From: Candidatus Nitrospira nitrosa | Lineage (GTDB): Bacteria; Nitrospirota; Nitrospiria; Nitrospirales; Nitrospiraceae | NCBI RefSeq assembly: GCF_001458735.1 | Contig: NZ_CZQA01000010.1 | Location: forward strand, 454,007 to 518,006 | Length of the DNA stretch: 64,000 bases | Direction of reading: 5' to 3' | Shown: positions 37,596-46,971 of the stretch, one piece after another | How the letters are laid out: each line of letters begins with the position of its first letter | Position numbering within the stretch: the first letter of the stretch is position 1 | Translations under genes and position numbers: made by a program | Notes under the pieces: model-generated | The model's input: only the letters and a program-made list of their open reading frames with translations | Database searches by the model: none | What the model was told of the DNA's origin: nothing

Positions 37596-38216
37596 ATGCG
37601 GGCTACCAAAGATCACGAATCCCACCTGCTACTGGCTTTGGTCGGCACAGGGCTTCTTCTCTCTGGGCTCTCACCGACAGACCGGTTCACGTGGTTTCTC
37701 GAAGCCTTGCCGGTGCTGATCGGCATTCCCCTCGTTATCGGAACGCATCACGTATTCCCGCTGACACCGTTACTCGCTCGCCTATTGGCACTCCATGCCG
37801 GAATCTTGATTGTAGGCGCCCATTATACCTACGCACAGGTCCCGCTCGGCTATTGGCTGCAGGACCTATTTGATTTCGCCCGCAACCATTATGATCGTAT
37901 CGGTCATTTCGCCCAGGGCTTCATCCCCGCGATCCTCGCACGAGAAATCTTGATGCGACGTGTCCCTCTTCCGCCTGGAAATTGGCTTTTCTTTCTGGTG
38001 TGCTCTATCTGCCTCGCGTTCAGCGCCTCGTACGAATTGTTCGAGTGGGGAGTCGCGCGTTGGACCGGCGAAGCAGCCGATGCATTCCTTGGAACCCAAG
38101 GAGACGCGTGGGACACCCAGTGGGACATGTTCTTGGCGTTGATCGGATCAATCACGGCGCAAACACTCCTGAGCACACGGCACAATCAACAGGTCACGGA
38201 ACTGCCGCCACCGTAG
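37596..38216 (+). CDS. DUF2238 (YjdF-like) inner-membrane protein
   Basis: A 206-residue protein with about six hydrophobic helices. The family signatures are visible: HYTYAQVPLGYWLQD, NHYDRIGHFAQGF and the acidic ASYELFEWGVARWTG, then GDAWDTQWDMFLALIG. I chose the start MRATKDHES, seven bases after the aas stop, over an upstream ATG inside aas. Function unknown; the conserved His, Glu and Asp residues facing the membrane suggest a transporter or enzyme. Confidence 0.82.
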   Translation: MRATKDHESHLLLALVGTGLLLSGLSPTDRFTWFLEALPVLIGIPLVIGTHHVFPLTPLLARLLALHAGILIVGAHYTYAQVPLGYWLQDLFDFARNHYDRIGHFAQGFIPAILAREILMRRVPLPPGNWLFFLVCSICLAFSASYELFEWGVARWTGEAADAFLGTQGDAWDTQWDMFLALIGSITAQTLLSTRHNQQVTELPPP

Positions 38217-39221
38217 ATGATGCCTCAGGACATCGCTTCAAAGACCTTGATCGATTGCCATGTCCACCTGGCCGCTCTGCCGGACGGAGACAATGGATGC
38301 TTCATCTCACAGAAATTGCTGCGAAGCCCCCTCTTTCGTTTTCTCCTGTGGAAATATGGCCTCTCACCCGCCCATCCGCGTGACACCAACCAGAAGTACC
38401 TCGACCATCTTCTGACGGAGTTACACGCTTCACGGCACGTCCAGAAAGTCGTCCTCCTCGGGATGGATGGCGTCTATGATCACACTGGTCTCCTCAACCG
38501 CCAGCACACGGACTTTCTCGTCAGTAACGATTATGTCTTTAAAACCGTGCAGGCTCACCCAGATGCGTTTCTGGCAGGTCCTTCAATCAACCCGCAGCGT
38601 GAAGATGCCATTGACGAAGTCCATCGTTGCGCCGATGCGGGAGCCGTCCTGATCAAAGTGTTGCCGAACGCCCAGGACTTCAACCCAGCCGATAAGAACT
38701 ACAGGCCGTTCTATCGTGCATTGGCCCAGCGCAAACTGCCTTTCTTGAGCCACGTAGGGTATGAATTCAGCCTGATCGGGAAGGACCAATCCTTGGGAGA
38801 CCCTCATCGACTCCGCCTGGCGCTGGACGAAGGCGTGACGGTCATCGCGGCTCATGCCTGCAGCTATGGCCTGATGCTGTATGAAAAGTTTCTTCCCACT
38901 TTTCGAGACTTGTGCGAACGTTATCCGAACTTCTATGCCGACATCTCTGCACTCACCCAACCTCATCGACTGAAAATGTTGTTGCACCTCAGGCATCATC
39001 CGGAACTCCAATCTCGCCTGCTCTTCGGGACAGATTATCCGCTATCGGTATTCCATCTGGCGGCTTGGGGTCGCGTAGGATTGGGCAACTTGTGGACGAT
39101 GATCCGCACAAAGAACCGATTTGACCGGCAAGTCGAAGTCTGCGCAGGGCTCAGTCTCCGCTTCCGATCGATCGGAGAGCTATTATCTGAACCGACGACC
39201 ACTAGGGCCACTGACCATTAA
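38217..39221 (+). CDS. Amidohydrolase-family metal-dependent hydrolase
   Basis: A 334-residue TIM-barrel hydrolase of the amidohydrolase-2 (PF04909-like) group. Metal-binding residues: IDCHVHLAA (HxH) near residue 16, FLSHVGYEF, VIAAHACSYG and the late Asp in LLFGTDYPLSVF. The substrate is unknown; family members include decarboxylases and lactonases. It begins immediately after the DUF2238 stop and its stop overlaps the next gene's ATG, so all three are translated together. Confidence 0.85.
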   Translation: MMPQDIASKTLIDCHVHLAALPDGDNGCFISQKLLRSPLFRFLLWKYGLSPAHPRDTNQKYLDHLLTELHASRHVQKVVLLGMDGVYDHTGLLNRQHTDFLVSNDYVFKTVQAHPDAFLAGPSINPQREDAIDEVHRCADAGAVLIKVLPNAQDFNPADKNYRPFYRALAQRKLPFLSHVGYEFSLIGKDQSLGDPHRLRLALDEGVTVIAAHACSYGLMLYEKFLPTFRDLCERYPNFYADISALTQPHRLKMLLHLRHHPELQSRLLFGTDYPLSVFHLAAWGRVGLGNLWTMIRTKNRFDRQVEVCAGLSLRFRSIGELLSEPTTTRATDH

Positions 39222-39718
39222 TGGATCACGACCAGATACTAACGGCCCTTCGCGAAAGGATTCTTGCGTTTGCGACATCACGTGTATCGAGGGATCACGC
39301 TGAAGACCTGACACAGGACGTCTTAGCCGTCCTGTACGACAAGTATTCACACGTGACTGAACTGGGTGAACTTGTCCCCTTGGCCTTTCAGATTCTGCGG
39401 TACAAGATGCTGGATGCCCATCGCAAGGCCTTACGTCGCGGTGAGTATAGTCAGGAGTCGGTCGAAGATTTGCCGCTCGCCGATACCGGCGACAATCCTA
39501 TGATTCGACTCGATCAGAAGCAACGAGTTGACCGGCTTCTGACAGCCATCGTGCAACTGGGCGAACGCTGCCGAGAACTGTTCACATGGAAGTTAGAGGG
39601 AAAGAGTTTTCCAGAGATCCAAACCTTGATGGGCCAAGTCTCCATCAATACGATTTACACCTGGGACCTGCGCTGTCGGAAACAACTCCTTGGCCTCATG
39701 GGAGGATCTTGGGAGTAA
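39221..39718 (+). CDS. Sigma-70 family (ECF-like) sigma factor
   Basis: A 165-residue RNA polymerase sigma factor. Region 2 spans about 15-75 (DHAEDLTQDVLAVLYDKY, LRYKMLDAHRKALRRGE) and region 4 about 100-160 (QLGERCRELFTWKLEGKSF, helix-turn-helix TIYTWDLRCRKQLL). It starts within the stop of the amidohydrolase gene. The membrane protein gene that follows 44 bases later probably encodes its anti-sigma factor or a target. Confidence 0.85.
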   Translation: MDHDQILTALRERILAFATSRVSRDHAEDLTQDVLAVLYDKYSHVTELGELVPLAFQILRYKMLDAHRKALRRGEYSQESVEDLPLADTGDNPMIRLDQKQRVDRLLTAIVQLGERCRELFTWKLEGKSFPEIQTLMGQVSINTIYTWDLRCRKQLLGLMGGSWE

Positions 39719-39762
39719 AAAAGTGTTACGTGCTGAGCTGTGAATGTTGAGTGTATGAACGG

Positions 39763-41160
39763 ATGAGTCACGAACTTGAAAAACTACTGGGTGGGTTTGC
39801 GTCAGATACGCTGACGGCTGGGGAAAAACAACAGCTCTACAAGGTCGCGCTCACTGATCAACAATTGTTCAACGCACTCGCTGATGAGCAAGCACTCAAA
39901 GAATTACTCACTGATCCCGTTGTACGCCGCAGGCTCTTGCAGGCCTTGCAAGCGACTCGCGAAGAACGCACCGGTGGTTCTCGTTCATGGCTTGATTGGT
40001 TCCGCCGCCCAAGCGGACTTGCCTGGGTCGGGGGGCTTGCCGGCGCAGTCCTTGCCGCCGTGCTCGGAACACATGTCTACCAAGAAAGTCTTCGACAAGA
40101 ATCCCAACTAACAACCAAAGAAGAGACAGCTGGACCTACCGCTTCACAGCCCGTTCCTGTCCCCTCGCAACTGCCCCCTCCTCCAACCAACGAACCTCAG
40201 GCCACGTCAGAACCAAAGTCCCCTTCGTCACTTCCACCGATGAAAGAAGCACTCACCGGCAAGACATCAGATCGCGTTCCTCCCTCACACACAGCGCCAG
40301 TAGAACGACGCGCCCGCCAGTCACGCCATGACGCTCCAGCGTCGCATGCGGAGGCGGATACGGTTCCAAACAAGACCGAATCAGTCACCAATCTGTTACA
40401 CACATCAACTGACGAATCCTCGCCGTCCTCGCATCAACCGACCGTGTCTGCCTCTGCGCCGTCTCAGCCAGCTTCCCCATCTCTGCAAGACCAATCCGAA
40501 GTAGACAGCGCAGTGTCCTCCCAAGAACGTGCTTCTCTGAGTGCCCGTTTGCTCTTCTATGGAGCAGGACCGCCAGACCAAAAGAAGTCGATGGCACAGG
40601 ATACCCGACGACGTGAGAAGGCCATGAGCGAGTCTGATCAGCCTCCAAATCGGTCTGAATTCTCATCCCAACCCTTAGCGATGGCCAAGAGCAAGCCTGC
40701 CTCCCCCATTCAACCAGTGGGCATTCGGTATAGTCTCACCCACAGAGAACCGGCTGAACAGTTCCGAGATAGCACCACGGAGAGAGCGTCGGAGCTTACC
40801 ATTGAGTCCAATCAAGAAGGTTACTTACAGATCTGGAGGCACGTGAGCTCGTCAAATCTCCAACTCCTGTTCCCAACCGCTGAAACAGAACCGTCTCACG
40901 CCAAACTCTCGGCCCATACGCCACTGACGCTTTCCATACCATCGACGCCTGGCATGCTCGTCCTTCGATTTGCTCATACAGGCGCAATACCTTCGGCAAC
41001 TTTTGATAGCAGGCTGCTGGATGAGTTCACTCGTGGCCAACTACGGGAATCAGTGATGACTGGCGACACCTCCGGTTTCCCTCCACCAATCCACTACATC
41101 GTCAACCAAGACCCCTCTCTGTCGGAAATCGTTGTGCAAATCGTTCTCCCACGACGATAG
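39763..41160 (+). CDS. Membrane protein with DUF4384-like C-terminal domain, possible anti-sigma factor
   Basis: A 465-residue protein. The first 85 residues are helical (MSHELEKLLGGFASDTL), a transmembrane segment lies near 92-110 (GLAWVGGLAGAVLAAVLG), and a long Ser/Pro/Gln-rich linker (about 115-300) leads to a periplasmic beta domain (about 325-465: RYSLTHREP, EGYLQIWRHVSSSNLQLLFP) that resembles DUF4384. The position right after a sigma factor and the N-terminal helices plus one membrane helix fit an anti-sigma factor, although no zinc-binding HxxxCxxC motif is seen. I chose ATG 39763; a GTG four codons upstream is possible. Confidence 0.7.
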   Translation: MSHELEKLLGGFASDTLTAGEKQQLYKVALTDQQLFNALADEQALKELLTDPVVRRRLLQALQATREERTGGSRSWLDWFRRPSGLAWVGGLAGAVLAAVLGTHVYQESLRQESQLTTKEETAGPTASQPVPVPSQLPPPPTNEPQATSEPKSPSSLPPMKEALTGKTSDRVPPSHTAPVERRARQSRHDAPASHAEADTVPNKTESVTNLLHTSTDESSPSSHQPTVSASAPSQPASPSLQDQSEVDSAVSSQERASLSARLLFYGAGPPDQKKSMAQDTRRREKAMSESDQPPNRSEFSSQPLAMAKSKPASPIQPVGIRYSLTHREPAEQFRDSTTERASELTIESNQEGYLQIWRHVSSSNLQLLFPTAETEPSHAKLSAHTPLTLSIPSTPGMLVLRFAHTGAIPSATFDSRLLDEFTRGQLRESVMTGDTSGFPPPIHYIVNQDPSLSEIVVQIVLPRR

Positions 41161-41191
41161 ACAGAGCCAAGCAACCTGAGTTGATGGCACT

Positions 41192-41231
41192 TCAAAAAAA
41201 TGGGCCGTTCTCTTTGGGAAGAGAACGGCCC
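41192..41231 (-). terminator. Rho-independent terminator of the leftward lipoprotein gene
   Basis: A perfect 13-bp stem (GGGCCGTTCTCTT / AAGAGAACGGCCC at 41202-41214 and 41219-41231) with a 4-base loop. On the minus strand it is followed by a T7 run (41194-41200), which marks it as an intrinsic terminator for the gene ending at 41265. It could also slow rightward transcripts. Confidence 0.9.
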
Positions 41232-41264
41232 GTGACATTACCGGCAAACGGATCGCGATCTGAT

Positions 41265-41951
41265 CTACGGCGTGACTGAGATCCGATCTTTAATCAGATC
41301 AAAGGTTTCTTTTGGCACCACGTTCTTCGCGACTAACTCGCCTTTCACACGATAGGGACGATTGCTCACAATGCGCTCCGCCTCATCCTGTTTCAAACCG
41401 AGGAACAACACCATGTCGTTCGCCGAAACTTTATTGATATTCATCGCCGCGGATGCAGCGGCCGTGGCTGCCTGACCCGTTCCCGAAGAAGGCTGATTGG
41501 GAGTCAGCGTGGCAGCCCCCGCTGCAGGCCCGGCATGGGAGCGATCTTTCAGCTCTTTCTGATACCGCGCCACCAGCGACTTCAACGTATCGTTATTGCG
41601 TTTCACATCCTGATATTCCTGTTTCACATTTCGGTTCTGCGCTGTGAGTGCTTTCACCTTCTCTTCAAGTTCCTTCGTGCGTCCTTCGATCGCCCCTCGT
41701 TCAGCGTCTCGTCCGTGCTCGATGCGTTGGAGTTCATCACGAACCGACTGCGCGTCATTGCCGAACTTCACGTTCAGCTCTTTGAGGGTCCGGACCTGTT
41801 GCTCCATAGCGCCCTTCTGTTGCCGAGCCTTCTCCAGCTCCATCTTGGCATTATCGGCTTCGGTCAAGGCCGCCTGGTACTTCTTGTTGGATACGCATCC
41901 TGTGGCCAATACTGCCCCGACCAGCACTACCACCATCCACTCACGTCTCAT
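41265..41951 (-). CDS. Coiled-coil lipoprotein with helix-hairpin-helix-like end
   Basis: A 228-residue lipoprotein. The signal ends in the lipobox LATGC (Cys19). Residues about 25-140 form a long coiled coil (Lys/Glu/Gln-rich, e.g. AALTEADNAKMELEKARQQ). After a Gly/Ala/Ser linker the C-terminus (ININKVSANDMVLFLGL, QDEAERIVSNRP) looks like a ComEA/HHH-type motif. It is probably outer-membrane anchored and reaches into the periplasm. The exact role is unknown. Monocistronic, ending at a strong terminator. Confidence 0.75.
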   Translation of the reverse strand: MRREWMVVVLVGAVLATGCVSNKKYQAALTEADNAKMELEKARQQKGAMEQQVRTLKELNVKFGNDAQSVRDELQRIEHGRDAERGAIEGRTKELEEKVKALTAQNRNVKQEYQDVKRNNDTLKSLVARYQKELKDRSHAGPAAGAATLTPNQPSSGTGQAATAAASAAMNINKVSANDMVLFLGLKQDEAERIVSNRPYRVKGELVAKNVVPKETFDLIKDRISVTP

Positions 41952-42210
41952 GCGATCCTCCCTCCATCAAATCCTACCACGTATCTTTAGTATTGAACCC
42001 GTACCATGCATTGTGTGTATGCCAACATCAAGGCGTTGTCAATATATTTACTGTTGTACGAACACCTCACCCCCCGAGTCGCGTTACACCTTTCATCCTC
42101 CATCTGACGCTTGACGGATCACCACGGCTCTGTGATGATCCCTCACATCGTGTCAAAGCCGGTCAGGGAGGGTCACACCTCTATGTCCTTCAATCCTAGG
42201 TGGTGTACGC

Positions 42211-43086
42211 ATGAACGAATGGGGCCCGATTCTCGCCGTGATTCTTGGAGTCGTCGAAGGACTGACCGAATTCTTACCCGTCTCGTCCACAGGTCATCTG
42301 ATCCTGGTGGGCCATGCATTGGGATTCACCGGCGATGTGGCTGCCAATGCTGAAATCTCGATTCAATTGGGCGCGATCCTCGCGGTCATTGTCTTCGAAC
42401 GGGAAAAGATCGGTCGGCTTCTGTCCGGTGCTTGGCGGGAACGTCAGACGCTCTGGTCCTCTCTCGGCAACTCGCCCACCACGACGTGGGGGAACCGACT
42501 CAAAGCTTCCATGCAGACCCACCCCAACCTCTGGTTCATTCTCGGGCTAGGCATCGCCTTCCTGCCTGCCGCCGTTCTTGGCCTGTTGGCTCATGGATGG
42601 ATCAAATCATACCTATTCACTCCCCTGACGGTGGCCTGGACGTCGATCTTGGGCGGAATCATCATCCTCCTTGTCGAAGCACGCACACGCACCGTTTCCG
42701 CCACGAGTCTCGAGCAGGTCTCACCACAGCATGCCTTCTGGGTGGGGCTGGCTCAATGCGCCTCACTGATTCCCGGCATGTCGCGCTCCGGCTCCACGAT
42801 CATCGGCGGACTACTTGTAGGGCTGGATCGAAAAGTGGCAACGGAATATTCGTTTTTTCTCGCGCTCCCGACGATCATCGCCGCCACGCTGTATGAAACC
42901 TGGAAGGCACGCGGAGCGTTCAACGATCAAGACTTTCTGGCACTGGGCCTTGGGATGGCGATCTCGTTCCTGGTCGCCTGGGCGGTCATCGCCGTGTTTC
43001 TGACCTATGTCCAACGGCATACCTTGCGCGTCTTTGCCTACTATCGTATTATTCTCGGCATTGTGGTCATGTTGGTTGTCCGCTGA
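42211..43086 (+). CDS. uppP: Undecaprenyl-diphosphatase
   Basis: A 291-residue inner-membrane enzyme (BacA/UppP) that removes a phosphate from undecaprenyl diphosphate so the carrier lipid can be reused in peptidoglycan synthesis. The two active-site signatures are present: VEGLTEFLPVSSTGHL near residue 15 and SLIPGMSRSGSTIIGG near 185. About eight hydrophobic helices are visible and the length is normal. Confidence 0.95.
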   Translation: MNEWGPILAVILGVVEGLTEFLPVSSTGHLILVGHALGFTGDVAANAEISIQLGAILAVIVFEREKIGRLLSGAWRERQTLWSSLGNSPTTTWGNRLKASMQTHPNLWFILGLGIAFLPAAVLGLLAHGWIKSYLFTPLTVAWTSILGGIIILLVEARTRTVSATSLEQVSPQHAFWVGLAQCASLIPGMSRSGSTIIGGLLVGLDRKVATEYSFFLALPTIIAATLYETWKARGAFNDQDFLALGLGMAISFLVAWAVIAVFLTYVQRHTLRVFAYYRIILGIVVMLVVR

Positions 43087-43098
43087 AAGGAGTTGTGC

Positions 43099-43359
43099 AT
43101 GTCTTCGGATACGATTCACGTTTACGATACCTGGGTTCACGGCAAGAGCGGCCGCATCCACTTTGATGTCATGACGACGGATGAGCCCACCGCGCTCAAA
43201 CTCGCGAAGGAATACCTGGTCAGCATTGGGGAACCCGATGCAACGATTACGACCAAGGAATGCCAGTTCTGTCACAGCGAACCGCTGTTCATGTTCTCGG
43301 CAGAACAGCAAAAACAAGCGAAGGAAAAGGGCGGGTTTATCGTCAGGATGCCGGCCTAA
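43099..43359 (+). CDS. DUF2024 family protein
   Basis: An 86-residue soluble protein starting MSSDTIHVYDTWVHGKSG, with AAAGGAG eight bases before the ATG. The stretch IHFDVMTTD, ALKLAKEYLVSIGE and the CxxCH of KECQFCHSEP match DUF2024. The CxxC could bind a metal or be redox-active. The function of the family is unknown. It follows uppP by 12 bases and is probably co-transcribed. Confidence 0.8.
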   Translation: MSSDTIHVYDTWVHGKSGRIHFDVMTTDEPTALKLAKEYLVSIGEPDATITTKECQFCHSEPLFMFSAEQQKQAKEKGGFIVRMPA

Positions 43360-43434
43360 CCACAGGTGCTGAGTTGTGAGTGCTGAGTTTGAACTCAACA
43401 CGCACAACTCAAACCTAGCATCTGTTACACGGGC

Positions 43435-43944
43435 TTATGGAGCCGAGGAGGCTTCTGGTTCCGACGAGTCTGTTCGTTTTTCAAACGCAAAATGGATGAT
43501 GAGGACAATCACGCCGACGGTAATCGCTGAATCCGCCACGTTGAACGCCGGCCAGTGATAGCTCTCTACGTAGACATCCAGAAAATCAATGACCTCGCCG
43601 AAGCGAAGCCGATCGATCAAGTTGCCGATGGCCCCCCCAAGGATTGCGGCGACACTGACCCGCCCCATCCAATCCTCCTCCGGCATCCGTAACAGGATGG
43701 TCCCTAGCAGGCCAAGCGCAAAGATCGACGTCAACCCAAAGAAGACCATGCGGAAGGCGTTGCTGCTGCCTGCCAAGAGCCCAAAGGCCGCCCCAGGGTT
43801 CCGGATGTAGGTGAGACTGAAGAGATTCGGAATGACGGAAATCGACTCATGGAGCCGCATCGTCTGCATGATCTGCTGCTTGGTCAGCTGATCCAGAAGA
43901 ATAATTCCTCCGGTCACCGACGCCAGCACCATATTACGAAGCAT
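43435..43944 (-). CDS. lspA: Lipoprotein signal peptidase
   Basis: A 169-residue inner-membrane aspartyl protease that cuts signal peptides from prolipoproteins. Four hydrophobic helices are present. The catalytic Asp pair is in GGAIGNLIDRL and FNVADSAITVG, with SLTYIRNPGAAFG upstream. I chose MLRNMVLASVTGG as the start, which lies nine bases after the ileS stop; the open frame extends further into ileS. The ileS-lspA order is common. The several lipoproteins in this window are its likely clients. Confidence 0.92.
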   Translation of the reverse strand: MLRNMVLASVTGGIILLDQLTKQQIMQTMRLHESISVIPNLFSLTYIRNPGAAFGLLAGSSNAFRMVFFGLTSIFALGLLGTILLRMPEEDWMGRVSVAAILGGAIGNLIDRLRFGEVIDFLDVYVESYHWPAFNVADSAITVGVIVLIIHFAFEKRTDSSEPEASSAP

Positions 43945-43952
43945 CGATAGAC

Positions 43953-46766
43953 TCAACGAACCGCCTCCACACATCGGTCGCAAAGGGTCGGATGGGTGGC
44001 ATCCTGTCCGACAGCGTCCCGGTAATTCCAGCAACGCTCGCACTTCGCGGCACTCGATCGCTCAACCGTCATGCGAATGTCTTTTAGATTGCCTTCGGCT
44101 CGCTTCACCGTCACTCGTGACACAATGAAGAGCGCACTGAGATGTTCGGTGTAGGAGGTCAGAAACTGGTAGGCCTCAGGCCCGGCTTCGATCTGCACAT
44201 GCGCCTCAAGCGAGGATCCGATCACCTTCTCTCGACGACGAGCCTCCAACTCTCCCTGCGCCAGTGATCGATAGGCCAGTAGTTGCTCCCAGCGTGCCGC
44301 CAATTGCTCATCTCGCCAAACCGGGGAATCCTCGGGAAAGGAAGTAAGGTGGACGCTCGTCGCTTCGTGACGCACCACGTCCGGCAACATACGCCAGATC
44401 TCCTCGGCCGTAAAGCTCAAGACCGGCGCCATGAGCTTGGCCAACGCCACCATGATGTCAAATAGGACGGTTTGGGACGCGCGCCGCACGGGAGAATCCG
44501 CGCGAAACGTATAGAGCCTATCTTTCAAAATGTCCAGATAGACGGCACTGAGATCGACGGAACAAAAATTATTCAAGGCATGGAAAATGGTGTGGAATTC
44601 AAAATCGTCATACGCCCGCCTGACTTTGGTGATCAGTTCGCCGAGGCGCATCAAGGCCCAACGATCCAATTCAGGCAACCGCTCGTACGGAACACGATGA
44701 ATATCCGGATTGAAATCATAGAGGTTACTCAGAAGGAATCGGGACGTGTTGCGGATTTTCCGATAGGCCTCGATGAGATGATTCAGGATCTCCTGCGAGA
44801 TGCGGAGATCCTCACGATAGTCTTGTGCGGCAACCCACAAACGAAGGATTTCGGCTCCTGACTGTTTGATGACGTCCTGCGGCGCCACGACATTCCCTGC
44901 CGACTTGGACATCTTCTTCCCTTGCCCGTCGACCACAAAGCCATGAGTCAAAACGGCTTTGTACGGCGCTCGATGATCCGTGGTCACGCCGGCCAGCAGG
45001 GCACTATGAAACCAGCCGCGATGCTGGTCGGACCCTTCCAGGTACAAATCCGTCGGCCACCATTTCTTTGGTTTTGCCACAGCCGCGTAACTCACCCCAG
45101 ACTCAAACCAGACGTCAAGGATGTCCCGCTCTTTCTCGAACGTTGCCCCTCCGCATTTCGGACAGGCGGTTCCAACGGGCAAGAGCGCAGCGGCGGACTG
45201 TTCGAACCAGACATCCGCGCCCTTCGACTCCATGAGGGTCGCAATATGCTCAATCACAACCGGATCGGCCAACACATGCCGGCAGCCTTCACAAGTAAAT
45301 CCCGGTATCGGAACACCCCACACTCGCTGGCGCGAGAGACACCAATCCGGCCGATTCTCGATCATGCCGAAGATCCGATCGCGACCATAGCTTGGAATCC
45401 ATCGGACCCGTTCGATCTCTGCCAGAGCCGCTTTCCGTAAGTCGTTTTTCTCCATCGACACAAACCACTGCTCGGTCGCGCGGAAGATCACGGGGCTCTT
45501 GCAACGCCAGCAGTGGGGATATGAATGGCTCAATGAGCCATGGCCGAGCAGGCGACCGTTCGCCTGAAGATAGTCCACAATTTTCGGATTGGCCTTGAAC
45601 ACATGCTGCCCGGCAAATTCTTTCACGATGTCGGTAAAACGGCCCCCGTTATCCACCGGCGCCACAATTTCCAGCCTTTCGCCCGGTGACGCGTTGGCAT
45701 TATGATTGAGGACCAGAATGTAGTCTTCCATTCCATGGCCGGGCGCGATGTGCACGCAGCCGGTGCCTTGGTCGAGTGTGACAAAATCACCAAGCAAAAT
45801 AGGCGACAGTCCGGTCGAGAGCGGGCGCTGAGTTTCCAGCCCCGCAAACCCCTCGCCCCCTTTCTTCACTCCAAGAACACGGTAGCCCTCAAACTTGCAG
45901 GCTTTGGCCGCGGCCTCCAACAACTTCTCGGCAATGATCAAGATCTCATCACCGACCTGAGCAAACGCATAGTCGATGTCGCGATGCAGACAGACGGCTT
46001 GATTAGCCGGCAACGTCCAGGGTGTCGTGGTCCAGATAACTACGGAAACCAGTTTGGCTCCGTCGGGAAAGGTCACGCCAGGAAAGGTCTTTGCCAAGAC
46101 AGCCGGTGAGGTCACCACGGGAAATTTGATATAGACCGATGGCGAAACATGGTCGTCATATTCGACTTCTGCTTCCGCCAATGCGGTTTGATCCTGCGTG
46201 CACCAGAGCACGGGTTTGAGCCCCTTGTAGACGCCCCCCTGCTCGACGAATTTCCCGAACTCCCGGATAATCGTCGCTTCATAACTCGGCGTCATCGTCA
46301 GATAGGGATGCTCCCACTCTCCAAGGACACCGAGCCGCTTAAACTCCTCCCGCTGAAGATCGACATACTTCTGCGCATAGGCGCGACAGAGTTTACGAAT
46401 CGCCGACACATCCAAGTCTTTTTTCTTCTCTCCCAGCTCCTTCATGACTTGATGCTCGATCGGAAGGCCATGGCAGTCCCATCCCGGCACATAGGGCGCC
46501 TGGAACCCCGCCATCGTTTTTGACTTCACGATGATGTCCTTCAACACTTTGTTCAAGGCATGTCCGATATGGATACGGCCATTGGCATAGGGCGGACCGT
46601 CATGCAGAACATATCGAGGCCGACCCTGCCCCATGGCCTGGATCTGGGCATAGAGCTTCTGCTGCTCCCACCAGGCCAGCATCTCGGGCTCCCGCTGCGG
46701 CAAATTGGCCTTCATCGGGAAGTCGGTTTTCGGAAGATTGAGCGTGGCTTTGTAATCCATGGACAT
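43953..46766 (-). CDS. ileS: Isoleucyl-tRNA synthetase
   Basis: A 937-residue class I tRNA synthetase that charges tRNA-Ile. The N-terminus has [17 protein letters not shown] (HIGH motif), the editing domain follows (about 190-400, [13 protein letters not shown]), then KMSKSAGN (KMSKS), the anticodon-binding domain, and a C-terminal zinc site ([12 protein letters not shown] and LCDRCVEAV, four cysteines). This is the bacterial IleS1 type with the zinc tail. It starts [18 protein letters not shown]. lspA follows closely on the same strand. Confidence 0.96.
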   Translation of the reverse strand: MSMDYKATLNLPKTDFPMKANLPQREPEMLAWWEQQKLYAQIQAMGQGRPRYVLHDGPPYANGRIHIGHALNKVLKDIIVKSKTMAGFQAPYVPGWDCHGLPIEHQVMKELGEKKKDLDVSAIRKLCRAYAQKYVDLQREEFKRLGVLGEWEHPYLTMTPSYEATIIREFGKFVEQGGVYKGLKPVLWCTQDQTALAEAEVEYDDHVSPSVYIKFPVVTSPAVLAKTFPGVTFPDGAKLVSVVIWTTTPWTLPANQAVCLHRDIDYAFAQVGDEILIIAEKLLEAAAKACKFEGYRVLGVKKGGEGFAGLETQRPLSTGLSPILLGDFVTLDQGTGCVHIAPGHGMEDYILVLNHNANASPGERLEIVAPVDNGGRFTDIVKEFAGQHVFKANPKIVDYLQANGRLLGHGSLSHSYPHCWRCKSPVIFRATEQWFVSMEKNDLRKAALAEIERVRWIPSYGRDRIFGMIENRPDWCLSRQRVWGVPIPGFTCEGCRHVLADPVVIEHIATLMESKGADVWFEQSAAALLPVGTACPKCGGATFEKERDILDVWFESGVSYAAVAKPKKWWPTDLYLEGSDQHRGWFHSALLAGVTTDHRAPYKAVLTHGFVVDGQGKKMSKSAGNVVAPQDVIKQSGAEILRLWVAAQDYREDLRISQEILNHLIEAYRKIRNTSRFLLSNLYDFNPDIHRVPYERLPELDRWALMRLGELITKVRRAYDDFEFHTIFHALNNFCSVDLSAVYLDILKDRLYTFRADSPVRRASQTVLFDIMVALAKLMAPVLSFTAEEIWRMLPDVVRHEATSVHLTSFPEDSPVWRDEQLAARWEQLLAYRSLAQGELEARRREKVIGSSLEAHVQIEAGPEAYQFLTSYTEHLSALFIVSRVTVKRAEGNLKDIRMTVERSSAAKCERCWNYRDAVGQDATHPTLCDRCVEAVR

Positions 46767-46849
46767 ACCGCGTCTTCGAAAAGATAAAGAGAATCGACGG
46801 GTGAATATACCTGAATGGGGGGCGAGGTACTAGTCCTTAGCCTACATAC

Positions 46850-46970
46850 GGGATCGTCAAACAGATCTCCCGGCAAGGCTGAAGCAAGCGAGGATGCGAG
46901 GCGTACTCTTGCAGTACATTGAGCTCTTGAACAACACGAGCAGAAGGCGGGAAGTGCTTTTCACAATCCC
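46850..46970. repeat. Dispersed ~120-nt palindromic repeat, copy 2
   Basis: Homologous to the repeat at 20715-20832. Shared blocks include CCGGCAAGGC, AGCGAG, GAGGCGTAC, GTAC.TTGAGC and a terminal TTTTCA.ATCC. The outer ends are again complementary (GGGAT / ATCCC). It lies between the nadA stop and the ileS promoter region. Confidence 0.7.
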
Positions 46971-46971
46971 G

